64,000 nucleotides of DNA from Sympetrum striolatum (taxonomy: Eukaryota > Arthropoda > Insecta > Odonata > Libellulidae): the NCBI GenBank assembly GCA_947579665.1, contig OX388351.1, positions 51,840,939-51,904,938 on the forward strand. The letters are read 5' to 3'. Shown here piece by piece: positions 11,709 to 23,190 of the stretch. The notes under the pieces were generated by a model. That model was not told the DNA's origin, did not search any database, and saw only the letters and a program-made list of their open reading frames with translations. Each line of letters opens with the position of its first letter. The first letter of the stretch is position 1. The translations under genes were made by a program, and so were the position numbers.

Positions 11709-11855
11709 TAAACCATCGTAATCAAACACTTAGTAACTTTCACAATTTTTTTTCAAAGAGGTGACATCTTCAGGTGAAAATGTCAACTCGTTGACGAAAC
11801 CGGTCGTTTGAAATAAAATTGTGGAAGTTACTAAGTGTTTGATTACGATGGTTTA
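11709..11855 (+). repeat. 41-bp inverted repeat enclosing a hammerhead-like motif
   Basis: Arms at 11709-11749 and 11815-11855 are inverted complements with one mismatch in 41. The 65-bp interior holds a hammerhead-like motif (11771-11806): stem II is a perfect GTCAAC/GTTGAC hairpin followed by GAAACCGGTC, which fits the GAAA box, a CCGG helix III and the cleavage triplet. The first core box reads GTGAAAA instead of CTGANGA, losing the conserved C3 and G8, so cleavage activity is unlikely. The arrangement resembles a non-autonomous or Penelope-like-element remnant, an inference from the ribozyme type. Confidence 0.6.
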
Positions 11856-12739
11856 TACTGAATTCCACAAAAAGAGGATAGAACATATTTATTATATGTA
11901 TCGTTTACTGAGGAATTGTAGAATTTTTTATATTTGATCATCAACAAGATGGAGTTTACTTATAGTTAGAAAAAAATGAATCGCTGTACTGTCATCATGC
12001 GCGAAAATTCCTTTCTGGGAAAGCATGGCTCTTTGAATAAAGGATAAGTTTAGCCCGTTTATTATGGAAATTCCAGGTTCTAGTCTTAATTGCTCGTTTT
12101 TCACCTTTCGGAAAGCAATGATCCTTTTGTTAAAGGTGAGGTCAGTGCATTATTTTGTACAATTAGAGGAATTTAATAGTTCTAGGATAGAAATCATACC
12201 TTTACAACGGGGTGTAGGTATAAAAAGGATTGGTTGTTACCCTCCCAGTAATATTTGTTTGATTGATCCAGTCTTTATATTTCGAAATTGCAATTTGTTG
12301 GATATGTCCACTGTCCCTTCTATTTTTTCTAACTGAAGTTATTGGATTCGAGCCAAGTTTCGAAAGTTATTTTCTTACGAAATACTCGTATGCAAGTCAA
12401 TATATTTCGAATTAAGTAAGTGCATCAGAAAGTTGGCTCTTTAACAGGTAGCTGATAGTTTCTAGTAAATGCAAATACCATATTATTAACAGTAAATTGG
12501 ATGTATTAGTCACACGAATAAGTAATGATTTTGTTGGTTAGATGTAAGAAGAGACTTATTGTTCTCAATGTCACCCTGATAAAGGACGCTTTAATTAATA
12601 TTATTATCTTGTATATCTCTTTTGGTACTTGTTTACTTTTTGTTATTTCACTATCATTCCCGTGAGGAAATGTTAAATGCATGTAACAACTGTTTACTTT
12701 GATAAGTCTTTATTTAGTTCACTAGTATATCCCAGTAAA
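11856..12739. other. AT-rich intergenic DNA, nothing recognised
   Basis: No feature supported. Confidence 0.6.
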
Positions 12740-13900
12740 AGATTCTCCGTATCTTTATTCGCCATCGTCTCTTGGCGTTGGAAAGATAGGAAACACGTTT
12801 ACGCGAAAACTGAACTATGGAGGGGAATCCATTGTTTCGTATTTAGCACTTCACCAGGCTCTTTGGATCGCAGGCACCTCCTCGTGAAATTCATCTATTA
12901 TTCCCGATCATTTCCACCCACTCTGTTAATCATATTCGAGCCTAATTGTTCACGATTGATCACTCGAAATATTTGCTTTCCGCCAATTTATCTCGCCGAA
13001 TTCGCTTTCGCCAGATTCGATTTCGATCAGTTGGCCTCTCCTCGATAAAGAGACCCATCCAGCGGATAAGCCCTTATCCCTCTTACCTCTCCATTAAATA
13101 TCGAGGAAAGGCAGCGCGGAGTTCTTTTTTTCGGGGATCACTCGTTTAATCTCTCTTCGAAGAAGAGGACGTATTTTTAGCAGGAAATAGGATGAAACGC
13201 CTTGTCTTCAGCGATCCTTTCAGCATCGAGGGGAAAAGAGAAGGATGAAAGAGCGAAGGGGGGTTGGAGGAGCTCTTTCTAGTCTTGCGATGCACGACAG
13301 GTAGCTAATTGACGCCATCTCCGCTTCCTTTTTTCCCCAGTTTGTTTTCGCTTTGAGGAGTCGAGGGAACGGGGAGATGGGCACATGTCGTTGGCAAGGG
13401 GAGGAGGGTTTATTCCCCCCGAGGCGTGTTCTCGCTGCGGTTTGTGATTCGTGAAGGAGGGGCGGGCTCGTCTATATAGCGCGTTTGTTTTTTAGGAAGA
13501 GACAGATTGCGGATGGTGAGGATGTAGTGAGTAGACCGGCGAGGATGTAGTCCGCCGAGGTACGCCCTCGGGCCCGGTTTCTCTTTCTGCCGCATTCCCA
13601 ACGTTTCCCTCTCTCATCCGTCTGAGTGGGCTATCCGGAGAAGCGAGAATTGCAATGTCGTCTTCGAAGTGGAAGAATCGCGTTCTATGCGAGATATTTC
13701 TATTCCGCTCGCTCTACTCGAATTTCTTTTGTGAGCGGCGAGTTTTCTGCGCGGTTTGTAGTCCGCCGAGGGATTAAATAATTTTGCGGAGATCCGCAAT
13801 TTTTGTGTGCCTTTGCGTTGAGGATTGCGGGAAGTCACTGTGCTCTCGTTGAGGTTGGGATCGCGGTTCGTGTTGGTTGGAAGAATTAACTTGCGTTGGT
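12740..13900. other. GC/CpG-rich island 4
   Basis: The longest GC-rich block. TGTAGTCCGCCGAGG occurs twice exactly (13546-13560 and 13757-13771), and GAGGATGTAG is repeated at 13518 and 13541. Frames of 60-123 residues on both strands show no domain. The internal duplicated words may be binding sites or a local duplication. Confidence 0.5.
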
Positions 13901-15214
13901 TGACGTTAAGTAGTGGGTAGGTTAATCAATCGGAATTATGTAATAGGGATACATTAAATGAAAGTTAGATGATGGATGAAAAAGAAATTGCTCATTCCGT
14001 CATAATGCCTAATAAAAGGGAATAATGAGGCCTCAGAAGTAAAGGAATTCCGATTAAATATTATTTTGTGCCAGGAATTGCTTCTTAGATTTACTTAAGG
14101 TAGGAAAATTTATGGTAGATCTAATTTAACGTTAGGTTCTTGAATTCTTGTTTGTAATTTATGGTATGAGTAAAAAATGTCAAATCTAATAATTGATAGT
14201 CAATTTTCATTTCTGGAAACTTTATTTATTATTCTTTCTGTTTCGAGAACTTGATTTTACTTTACCCGAAATTGATGAATAAATATTTTATTATTTTTGA
14301 AGTTAATTTACATAGGTTGTAACATTTTGTCTTGCTTGCTTATACTAGAGAAGAAAATTGTAGATTGCAAGAAGGCTTCTTGTTTTGGTCGGGATTGGTA
14401 AATACTTCAGTTTACTTAATCTTAATACTTAAATTTATATTCGTAAATTTCTTCGTTATTCGGCAACATAATATATCCATTTCCTTTATGTTCTTATGAT
14501 ATCATCATTACTATAGGGTTCCATATGAGAAAAAGCATTGCACACTTCATTGCATAAATAGGTATCCCTTTTCCCAGTGTCTTTCTGATTCAAGGAATTT
14601 TATTTGCTTGTTCATAGATAGTAAGTTGATGACAATCGCTTAAAAAGTTATTTATATTTTCTGGCTTCTAATTTGGTTCACGTAGCAGAGTTATCTTGAG
14701 TATGTTGCAAAGGTATGCAGATTTACATAAAATAAATACTAATAAAATAAACAAATAGTATTTTCAGCTATAAATAAAGTAAGTCAAATGTTTAAATGTA
14801 AAAGGAAAGATTGAAAGTGAAATACGAATGATAGCACCGTTGGATTAAGAAAACTGATTTATCAGCGCTGAACGAACAAAAGATACGAGAAATCATACTA
14901 TGAAAAAGGTGTGGTACGAAACATCGAAAATAAGTGACAAATGTACCTTACTAAGTATTGGTAAGAACTTTGCACAAATAGGTGAAACGAGTGCAAAAAA
15001 TAATCTAATAATTCTGAATCCAATGTTGCATAAAAATGTGTTAGTATTTAGGATAAAGTAAATAAACTTGATTGAAGTATTACATATTCAGAGCATAAGA
15101 TAATTATGGCTAATAAAGGCTATTCAGTGATTCATGTAAGTGTATCATATACTAGTATTGATCAGATATTTGTATTTTTTTCGCTTAAGTTCGATTTTAA
15201 GAAAAGAGTATGCA
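13901..15214. other. AT-rich intergenic DNA, nothing recognised
   Basis: Very AT-rich, with dense stops in all frames. No terminal repeats seen. Confidence 0.6.
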
Positions 15215-15730
15215 AGGTGTGAAATCACATCTTCCGTAGAGAGACGAATCGGCGTGTATCGATCAAGCATAAACGCACGAATTGAAGCAAATCGAAGGGC
15301 GTTGTAACGCCTTCACTAATCCGAGTCGTGTCGATGGGATGCAGTTGGCTCTTCAAGGAGGAAAAAAGACACAATGCCTACCTGCACTCTCTCCTCCCAT
15401 CCCCATTCGTACTTCCGACCGATGGCGTCTGTGATCGATCTGCCTATCGATTCCTCGAAAGATATATGCCTTCGGTGGATGGGAAAATATGTGTATGGGG
15501 GGCTGCATCAGGTCTTGTTACGGAGCCAGCGAAGGGGAGGGGCTGAAGAATGCTGAAGAGAGGGTTAAGTGGACTCCACCCCCGAAAGTGCTGAGACGCG
15601 CTCTCTCTATTCGAATGGCGGTGTAGATCCCGAGAAGCCCCACAGATGGAGTTTGCTGTCGCACTGTACTCCGGCGCTCCGCGGCGCCTGACGTTTATGT
15701 AACCACCCGAGCACACGGGAGTAGAGCCGG
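15215..15730. other. GC/CpG-rich island 5
   Basis: CpG-bearing block with overlapping frames of 60-90 residues on both strands, none recognised. Confidence 0.45.
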
Positions 15731-17510
15731 TTGCCTATGTAACAGGGGTCAGCCCCTTGCCTTCTATACTATGTTATTTTTAACCTGCTTAGGAATCTTA
15801 ATTAATTGCATCATAATACGGGGGTCACTGTATTATTTTGTTCTTAGCAATCTATTTTCCAGTTTTATGCTCAGTTATATTTTAGATGGGTTTAAAAATG
15901 TACAATTCTTTTAATATCCTAACATAATAAGCTAGACTTTTTGGAACGGTGCCTCAAGTAAAGAATAAAATCTTGATTATCTTGGTAATTAGTACATATG
16001 CTGACAAAACTAGTCACGTTTAATGTATTTCTGTGAAAATCATGAAGATCTTTTATTTATCAAGTATGAATTTCTTCGCCAATTTTTCAAAGTAATCAGT
16101 ATTAAATACTCGTCAATATACTCTTAATAATTTCGTAACATATTTTTAATATTAATCCATTGTTAGTCGTCGTGTGTATAATTATTAGTGAAATACCTTT
16201 CTAAAACTCTCCTCTGTGGTGGTAGTTTGATAACCTTATATGTCTAATAGCAGCCATTTCTATAAAAGAGCCAAGTGAATGATTACTTACCAAATACAAA
16301 ACTTGATCATGACATGAGTGATTTTCTTTTTTGTTCATTGAAAGTTCATCCTTTCGTGCGATTTGATTTCTCATAATGTGTTTAGGCATGATATTTCTTT
16401 CATTCGTTGGAAGAACAGTATTATATCATTATATATTATTAACAGTAACTAATCTCGATAAATTAAGCTTCTGTGGAAATTTAAAGTTAAACTTGAAGGT
16501 ATGATCATGTAAAGAAGAATGATGCGAAAATATATTCTCATTAGTCGGCGAAACAAAGTTGATCGTTTTTCTGCTTGGAATTTTGTTGCTCATATGTTGC
16601 TTATATCTTTATTTATTTGTTTTCCGTAGTTTTTCTATTTTGCCGTACTTTTCTTATTGTCGTAAAACTCTTATTCCTGTTAAGATGGTTGAAACTATTT
16701 CCTACGTTAGTAATGTTTTCTTTTGTTTGAAATATGCTCTTAGCAATCGGTTCCAACCAAAGTCCTCTCAGCTTAGGGTATTTTTCATTGATATTCTTCT
16801 CTCCTAATGCATTCATCCTGGTGAGAATTTAGAAAAGACTTTTGACTCTCAACCTCACCTCTACTAAAGGCTTTTATTTTGTCCATCGATTAAATATCGA
16901 TTTGCTGGAAGGAATTAAAATTTTCCATTCAACTAAGTACCTTTATTTGTAAATACTATGTGTAAACATTTAATTGTTCCTTTAATTGTTTAAGTGTCCC
17001 TACACCGCGAGCTTAGTAAGAATACAAAGATCGTTAAAGGTTAAGGCCATTAATTCAACATTATTTCCGTAAATTACTTCATACCGTTGGTTTATGCATA
17101 CTGAGAATCGTTGATGTCAGATATTCAATATCAGTGGATTGTGAGCATTTGTGCATAGTGACACCTGGTGTAAATATTCTGCAGGACTATGATCCATTAG
17201 TAGTAATAATTTGTTCTTCATTCACACTTTTGGATTTTTGGATTTCTATCTTTCTTCGCCGTTCAGAAAAGGAGTTGATTGGGAATTTTCCGAAAGTAGC
17301 CTCTTGAATTTAGTTCTATAATTTCTTTTTTGTGTCTTTCTTATACATATTATGCTATTATGGTTGCCGAAAGAGTCATTTTTGATGGCTGACGCTTTAT
17401 AAATCCAGCCGAGAAGGTTACAGAATAAATTTAAGGGGGTTAGAGAATAGAATTCTATTCTGTCAGAATATATTTTCACGAAGTCCGGCCGAGTGTAATA
17501 GAATCTAAAA
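15731..17510. other. AT-rich intergenic DNA, nothing recognised
   Basis: No feature supported over about 1.8 kb. Confidence 0.6.
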
Positions 17511-17576
17511 ATGTTATCATTATAAGAAAACCATGTTTGGATTATAAGAAAACCATGTTATCATTATAAGAAAACC
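17511..17576 (+). repeat. three 22-bp tandem units at a LINE 5' junction
   Basis: Three consecutive 22-bp units begin at 17511, 17533 and 17555. Each ends in ATTATAAGAAAACC; units 1 and 3 are identical and unit 2 differs at four positions (TTGG for ATC-type bases). A partial unit, ATGATGAAAACG, follows and the LINE begins at 17587 with ATGTTA, the same six bases that start each unit. The array probably arose during 5' end joining of the insertion or served as microhomology for it. Confidence 0.85.
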
Positions 17577-17586
17577 ATGATGAAAA

Positions 17587-18063
17587 CGATGTTACTTAGC
17601 GTTAGTTAGGCCTCACCTTGAGTATGCATGTAGTGTATGGGACCCCGCCGAGAAATGTCATATTCGGGATTTAGAAAAAGTACAACGAAAGGCGATACGA
17701 TTTGTAAAGAATTGCTACGATAAAACAGCGAGTGTCACTCAGATGTTACAGGACGCGGGATGGGAATCATTAGAAGATAGAAGAAAAATTCAAAGGATAA
17801 ATTTATTAAATAAGTTCAGAGAAATTACGTTTTCAGATGATGTAACCGATATAATGCGACCCCCCTGTTATATGGGCCGTGCTGATACTGCCCGAAAGAT
17901 TAGGGAAATAGATGCTAAAACGAATCGTTTCAAAAATTCATTTTTTCCGCGAAGTATACGCGAAAGCAACCGTTTAGGAAAATAGAGTCAAGGTGCTTGC
18001 ACCCCCTGCCACACGCCGAAAGGCGGCTTGCAGGGTTCTTACATAGACATAGACATAGACATC
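17587..18063 (+). mobile_element. 5'-truncated CR1-group LINE, young copy 2
   Basis: This copy carries the last 130 or so codons of the same reverse transcriptase protein as 32267-33610, from YLALVRPHLEYACSVWD to NRLGK and stop (17985), then the 3' end ACACGCCGAAAGGCGGCTTG and an (ACATAG)3 tail. I count about six substitutions in roughly 465 shared bases, so the copies are about 99% identical and the frame is still open. No promoter, endonuclease or reverse transcriptase core is present, so the copy is dead on arrival. Shared sequence begins at 17587. I could not find a clear target-site duplication; the tandem array at the 5' junction may have replaced it. Confidence 0.92.
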
Positions 18064-19829
18064 TGATTTACAGAAAAATTTCTTACATGTCCCTTCTATC
18101 TCAGGAACGATGGATAATGTGGTTGTGTGATTTTGTTATACGGTAGAACCTGGATATGCTAGAGTTCAAAGGACTTGCAATGTTTTTCTGTTTCAGTGGT
18201 TTCTCTCTTACTCAGTTTCTTTTTACTATGAAGGCTCAGGAGCGAGTTCTGTCGCTTATGAATATTTCAATTCATCCAGCTTTAGTTTAAATATTTTTTA
18301 ATCGAGGGTTTACTTAATCAATCTATTAGGCAATTTTTATGTTACGAAATCTCTGTGCTCTGTTCTTCTTTCTATTTCTGTATCCCTCTAAGAACTTTCA
18401 CTATGGAAACTTATAAAAGGTGGTTTTAGGAAAGCTGTTCTCACTCAGTTACCTATGACACTTGCAATAATAAATATAGAACATCTTTTTTTCGTTTAGA
18501 CATCTTGAGGATGTAAAACATCTTTCTCAGGGTTCATGAGTCGTTAAATAATTAATCTTTGTGCACTATTGCAATCCTGACCCCTTTCGCACAAACAAAT
18601 TTCTTGTGTCTAAATATATACAAGATGTCGCAGTTTTTACTTGTAGATGAATCACTTATACAGATATGAAACGAGGTCGTCTCTACTGGTAGGGGTATGA
18701 AAATACTCTCTCTTATATCGATTTCTACCTTGTCATTTATTTAGGTTTTCTGAGATGAAAATAACAGGACCTGGTGATGTCTTCCTCATAGAGTTTACTC
18801 GCTTATTCTGGCCCCGCTTATTCATGCTCGACAGTATCCGTGATAGTTTTATGTTGATTTGGCACTAAGAATTTTATTCATTTTACCCGCCGTCAATTAG
18901 TAACTCAATCTGGTGTTTATAAAAGTAATCGGTGATTTGCTTTTATATTTTCCATATATCTTTTGGTACAGGGTATAGGACAAATGTATCTATTATATTC
19001 TTTAGTCCATAGTAGTTCATGACTGTAATTTTATTTAAGCTACTGAGGTATGATTGATACATTCTATTTGACGCATCATTATCGAATGCTATAATAAGTG
19101 TTATTTATGGGGAATATTTCTGCACTTATCGTATGTGGACTCGTTACAAAAATTTCAGATTTTGAGAACTGTAAGTGCAAACTAATTCTCCCTACATCGT
19201 GCCTGCCCTCTCTAAAGCATATGGGTGATCATGAGGAAGGGGTGTAATTTTCTTTCGAGCTTAATATAGCTGATTTCATCATTATTATTAATACATTTAG
19301 CCCTACGAATAGGAAACATCTCCGGTGAATATGTTCGTTATAGCACAAAGATTATGGTCACTTATTACAATTGCATAATACATTAATTTAAACAGAAGCT
19401 TAACGAATCAAATACAACTCAATTGCCGCATAATTTCAAATAGTTTGGTTAATTTCCACATTACTCATAACAATTATTCCGCCTTACACCAACACTTACA
19501 ATTGATATCAAATATGTGCTCTATTTGCGACAGTTCAATGCATTCTGTTTCAGTCTGTTATTTTCATTTGTCTTACTTGTCCCTTCGTTAACTGGGAAGG
19601 GAGTTAATACCTCTTAAGATAATACATTCCAATCCAATACGGATATATTTAAACATAGATTCAAGTTGAGGACTGGAAATGCTAACTACATCACTCCTCA
19701 TTTTGACTACTAAGCCTCATTCTCCTTCAACGTTTTTGGCTGCTATGGTTAATGGGTTTAAACCGACCTTCGTGCTGAACACAGCACAGAGAAGTTCAAG
19801 TCAATGACATCTCAAATCTCCTCTCTGGG
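18064..19829. other. AT-rich intergenic DNA, nothing recognised
   Basis: No feature supported. Confidence 0.6.
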
Positions 19830-20640
19830 AACCGCGTAAATTTTCTATTTGCCGAGTTTTACCTCGGGAGGAACTCGTTCGTTCACTGTCTGCAAGTCCG
19901 AGCGTTGTTTGCGAGTCGAAAGTATTGAACAGCAAAGACGAACAGCTTTTCATTAGCGTTTTAGCGTGCGAGACTACTTCTAAACGAAGTTCTCCTTCCC
20001 ATGTTTACCCTTCCGTCCGCATTTTTCCGTAACGACCTTTCAATCTTAATTTTCCCATTGCAGAACGTACCAATTTCGCTTTCCGGCGCTTTGTTTGCCC
20101 ACGTTATTATCTCAGTGTTTAACGATCGTCGAAAAGGAAAACAAAGAGAACTATTTCCCATTCGCCGTTCTTGTGTTTATCAGTCACTTTTCGTGGTGGC
20201 GCCCCCGTCCGATATTCCCATTCTTCTGTGGGAAGAAAGGCCTTTTTATCGGGCCCTCTCAGCCGCAGAATTCCCGAGCCTTTTCACGCATATCCCTTTG
20301 GTGGGGAAATTGACTGGGAAGTAATTATGGAAATTGATATCCGGTCGACTTGCGTTCACCCCATCAGAAAGTGACATCTCCACGCTTGAACCCCTCCGCT
20401 TTAGGAGCGAGGGTGTTGGCATTAGGCTCTGGAGATTGACTCTCGCTTCGTGCTTTATATGCAAACGACGTTTTACCCCGATTTACTTGTGGGGTGCCTG
20501 AAAGTGACGAGCTGTGTGTGAGGGTTAAGTGCTTGTTTGCCCTCCACAATTGATCCCGATTTTTATTTCGGACGCCCGCGAGGACTGTTTTAGTGGGTTA
20601 AGATCTCGATAATTATTTAGGAAGGTGCTCATGTCGGTTT
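19830..20640. other. GC/CpG-rich island 6
   Basis: GC-rich block with overlapping frames up to 107 residues on both strands. TTTTCCCATTGCAG at 20050-20063 resembles a 3' splice site, but the frame after it has no recognisable domain and no matching donor could be placed, so no exon is called. Confidence 0.45.
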
Positions 20641-20818
20641 GCTGGATTAGAATTGCGCGTAACCGTTTTATGGTCATGCGCTCCTACTGGGAATATCATA
20701 CCCGAATACAACCGTTTAAATTATGCCCGTCGTCATACTTGCGCGTAAATTACAGAATTCATTGTACAAAGGAATTGAAATGACTTAACCCAAGGTTGTA
20801 CAAGAAGTGCAATATAGT

Positions 20819-20888
20819 GGCTTGGCTGGTACTCGAACCCATATATCCCACTTCTCGGGCAGTTGTGTAACTACTAACCTACCAAGCC
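20819..20888 (-). repeat. tRNA-like sequence with intact acceptor stem (SINE head)
   Basis: On the minus strand the first seven bases GGCTTGG pair perfectly with the last seven CCAAGCC over a span of 70 nt. A B-box-like GGGTTCGAGTAC lies at the expected distance and GGTAGGTTAGTAGTTA replaces the A box. The T stem has mismatches and no clean anticodon arm forms, so it is not a functional tRNA. The 3' flank (CACTATATTGCAC) could be the SINE body. It belongs to neither SINE family 1 nor 2. Confidence 0.55.
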
Positions 20889-21239
20889 GCGTCCTTTTCA
20901 CTTTTTACAGAAGCGAAAAAGACTAGGAAAAAGGAAAAATCAAGTCACTATTTTTCACTTCTATCAAAACCTAGAATTCATTATTTTTCGTGACAAATGA
21001 GTTGTTACGTTTCTATTGATTCAGACCTCTCAAATAGGCAGCGATTCTTTAAGATACAGAAGAATGTCAATCTCCAGAATTGTGGAAGTTCTTTTATACA
21101 CTTTAACATAGAATCATTCGTGTAGTCCTCTTTCAAAAGCACATGCTAGCTGTAGATTGCTGCCAGATTAATTGCTCTAGAAGATTTTGGGAAAGCAAGC
21201 ATGTGATGTCATTGTGTGATCCTCCTGTTTCTTTGGTCG

Positions 21240-21400
21240 CTCTGATAATAAGCATAAAATATGATAAATAGATGCTCAGACAAGTCGTTTTGAAAATTCA
21301 TTCTTTCCGAAACGATTCACTATAATAACTAAGAAAGTAGTTTGAATTCTTAAACACAGTTTCCACTCGCCAAAATGCGGCTTGTAGGGTATTAATGCAG
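21240..21400 (+). mobile_element. ancient relic of the CR1-group LINE (copy 4)
   Basis: With in-frame stops, the translation keeps FGRSDNKHKI and IDAQTSRFENSFFPK, which align with MGRADTARKIREIDAKTNRFKNSFFPR of the young copies. It is followed by CTCGCCAAAATGCGGCTTGTAGGG, matching the conserved 3' end. The relic probably begins before 21240 but alignment fades there. Two stops in the matching frame and loss of the ACATAG tail show age. Confidence 0.75.
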
Positions 21401-21849
21401 ATGTAATTGTTGGTGATGAAGCTTGAGATACAGCGAGATATGCGTGAAATTTGTTTCTGTTATAAATACTCAGTTGTAATCTTACTCGTAATAATAAACA
21501 CTTTGAGATTATGAATCAGAATCCGCGATACTTGGTGGAATTTCATTTAGAAAGTCTTTACGAAGAAAACTTGTAATAAATCCACAATACAAATACACAC
21601 AATAGTTAGAAAGTGTGTATTAGCATTGTGGATTTTGTACAAGCTTTGTTAGTAAATACTTTTTTTTTACTCTTTGAGATATTAATAAGTTTTTGCTCTT
21701 CCTGGTTTCTGTAATTCTATATAGGTTATTTTTCCATAGCTTTTAAACTTTATTTAAGTAATTTTTAGGCTACCTTCAGCTTATCATATTCTGTGTTTTA
21801 AACTAACGTATGTCCTCTTAATGGGTGTCATTAAACAGTGAGCAGCTGG
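21401..21849. other. AT-rich intergenic DNA, nothing recognised
   Basis: No feature supported. Confidence 0.6.
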
Positions 21850-22040
21850 GGATAGTTAACGGGTTAAGGTACTGTCAAAGCGAAATATAAGCTTTTAAAT
21901 TTAAATTATATTATATCACTGTCCCCGGGTCGAATCCTAGCTAATCGGAATTTTCCGGTTAGGGAATGGTTGTCTGTGTGTGTTGGGTGTCTTGTGTTTA
22001 TTAATAAAAGCAAAAATGCAACAAATTAATAAAATAAAAA
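21850..22040 (+). mobile_element. tRNA-derived SINE, family 1, copy b
   Basis: A B box (GGGTCGAATCC at 21929-21939) is followed by an inverted repeat CTAATCGGA/TCCGGTTAG forming a stem-loop, GGGAATGGTTGTCTGTGTG, a GT-rich stretch and an A-rich tail with AATAAAA words. The head is divergent: GATAGTTAACGGGTTAAGG may be the A-box region but the distance to the B box is longer than in a tRNA. It lies directly upstream of the terminal-repeat element at 22061. Confidence 0.75.
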
Positions 22041-22060
22041 TCTGATGTGGCCAGCGCATG

Positions 22061-22718
22061 ACTTTCTCCATGTATAATATGTAAATATTTATCTACGACA
22101 GTATTTTCGAACTCTATATTCCATCTAAATTTGGAAGATGAGTGATTAATTTATATATTATTATCTTTTACGTCACAAACAGTATAAATAATGTTTTTTG
22201 GGACATGTTCGAAGAAAAACGATGAAATTGGCGTTTCGCTAAGAGCGCCCACACAGTACATAATCAGAAACTTCCAGTTTATCTGTATTTCATGAATAAC
22301 TCCTAAACAATCAGTTAAACTAAAATATGTTTCCCACAAAAGTTATAGTAAATTACATTTTCTAAAACTTTTTGAATAATAGTATATACCTAAATATCAG
22401 ATTAATGGAGATATTTTGCAAAAACGGAAACGAGCTTCGAAAAGTAAAGCTCAACTTCCGGTTAACCGATTTCCTCCAAAAACTAATCAACTCTGACAGC
22501 ACACACCACAGTAATATTTATGAAGTTTGGTACTGATCCGACTAATAGTTTCACGTTAGAGCGCCCTCTATCACACACACACATACACGCAGACATCATT
22601 CCATCATTCAGTCAAAACGTGTTCTAGGGACCCCAAAACATGTATTTCCGTTGAAATCTCGAAGTCGATTTTTTTCACGAAAACAATACTTTCTCTATAC
22701 TTTGTATATGGAGAAAGT
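22061..22718. mobile_element. 658-bp terminal-inverted-repeat element
   Basis: The left end ACTTTCTCCATGTATAATATG matches the complement of the right end (TTTGTATATGGAGAAAGT) over ACTTTCTCCATRTA. Just inside the right end a second AGAAAGTAT gives a hairpin (22689-22718) near the 3' terminus. The body holds a CA-rich stretch (22572-22594) and TTGAAATCTCGAAGTCGATT, words I have met in arthropod interspersed repeats. No transposase frame is present and I see no clear target-site duplication, so the class is open: a TIR MITE or a foldback repeat. Confidence 0.55.
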
Positions 22719-22929
22719 AAAAAAGGGGTTAATTGCCATAATGGTATTGAAAGGTTACAATTCGTCCACGAAAAAAGATGGCATAATTATTATTCTCATA
22801 TTTCGCAGAGAGTGAAAACTGCTATTTAATTGACCCCATCTTCTATCCTTTACCATCAGGCACTTTATGGTCATTTTCCTACTTCTAGTTGTTTTTGAAG
22901 TGGAATGATCGCATTTAATTTCGAGTAAA

Positions 22930-23190
22930 ATCATCGCTTGACCGGCACGAGTTTTTCGCTTAGGGTCGGCTCGGGTGACAAAGATCTCGACCGGATTAGG
23001 GAGCTCGGCCTTCACGTGTGGCCAGAGTGGATGGACCGCCATCTCACGGCTGAGAGAGCGAAAGAGAGGCGATGTGTACCCGCAGATGGGAAGTGGCCTC
23101 GCTGGAGGGCTCTCTGGACGCTCTCCTGTGCCCACGGCACATGCACCTATGACCGTGAATTAGAGAGGATTTGGGATCGAGGTTGAAGAA
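22930..23190. other. GC/CpG-rich island 7
   Basis: Short GC-rich block with frames of 82 residues (plus) and 126 residues (minus) over the same bases. Neither resembles a known family to me. Confidence 0.45.

Noticed and set aside
20050..20063. 3' splice-site-like TTTTCCCATTGCAG
   Set aside because: No matching donor or coding frame with a recognised domain; common by chance in pyrimidine-rich DNA.
22755..23135. 126-residue minus-strand frame over island 7
   Set aside because: Overlaps an 82-residue plus-strand frame; neither has a recognised family.
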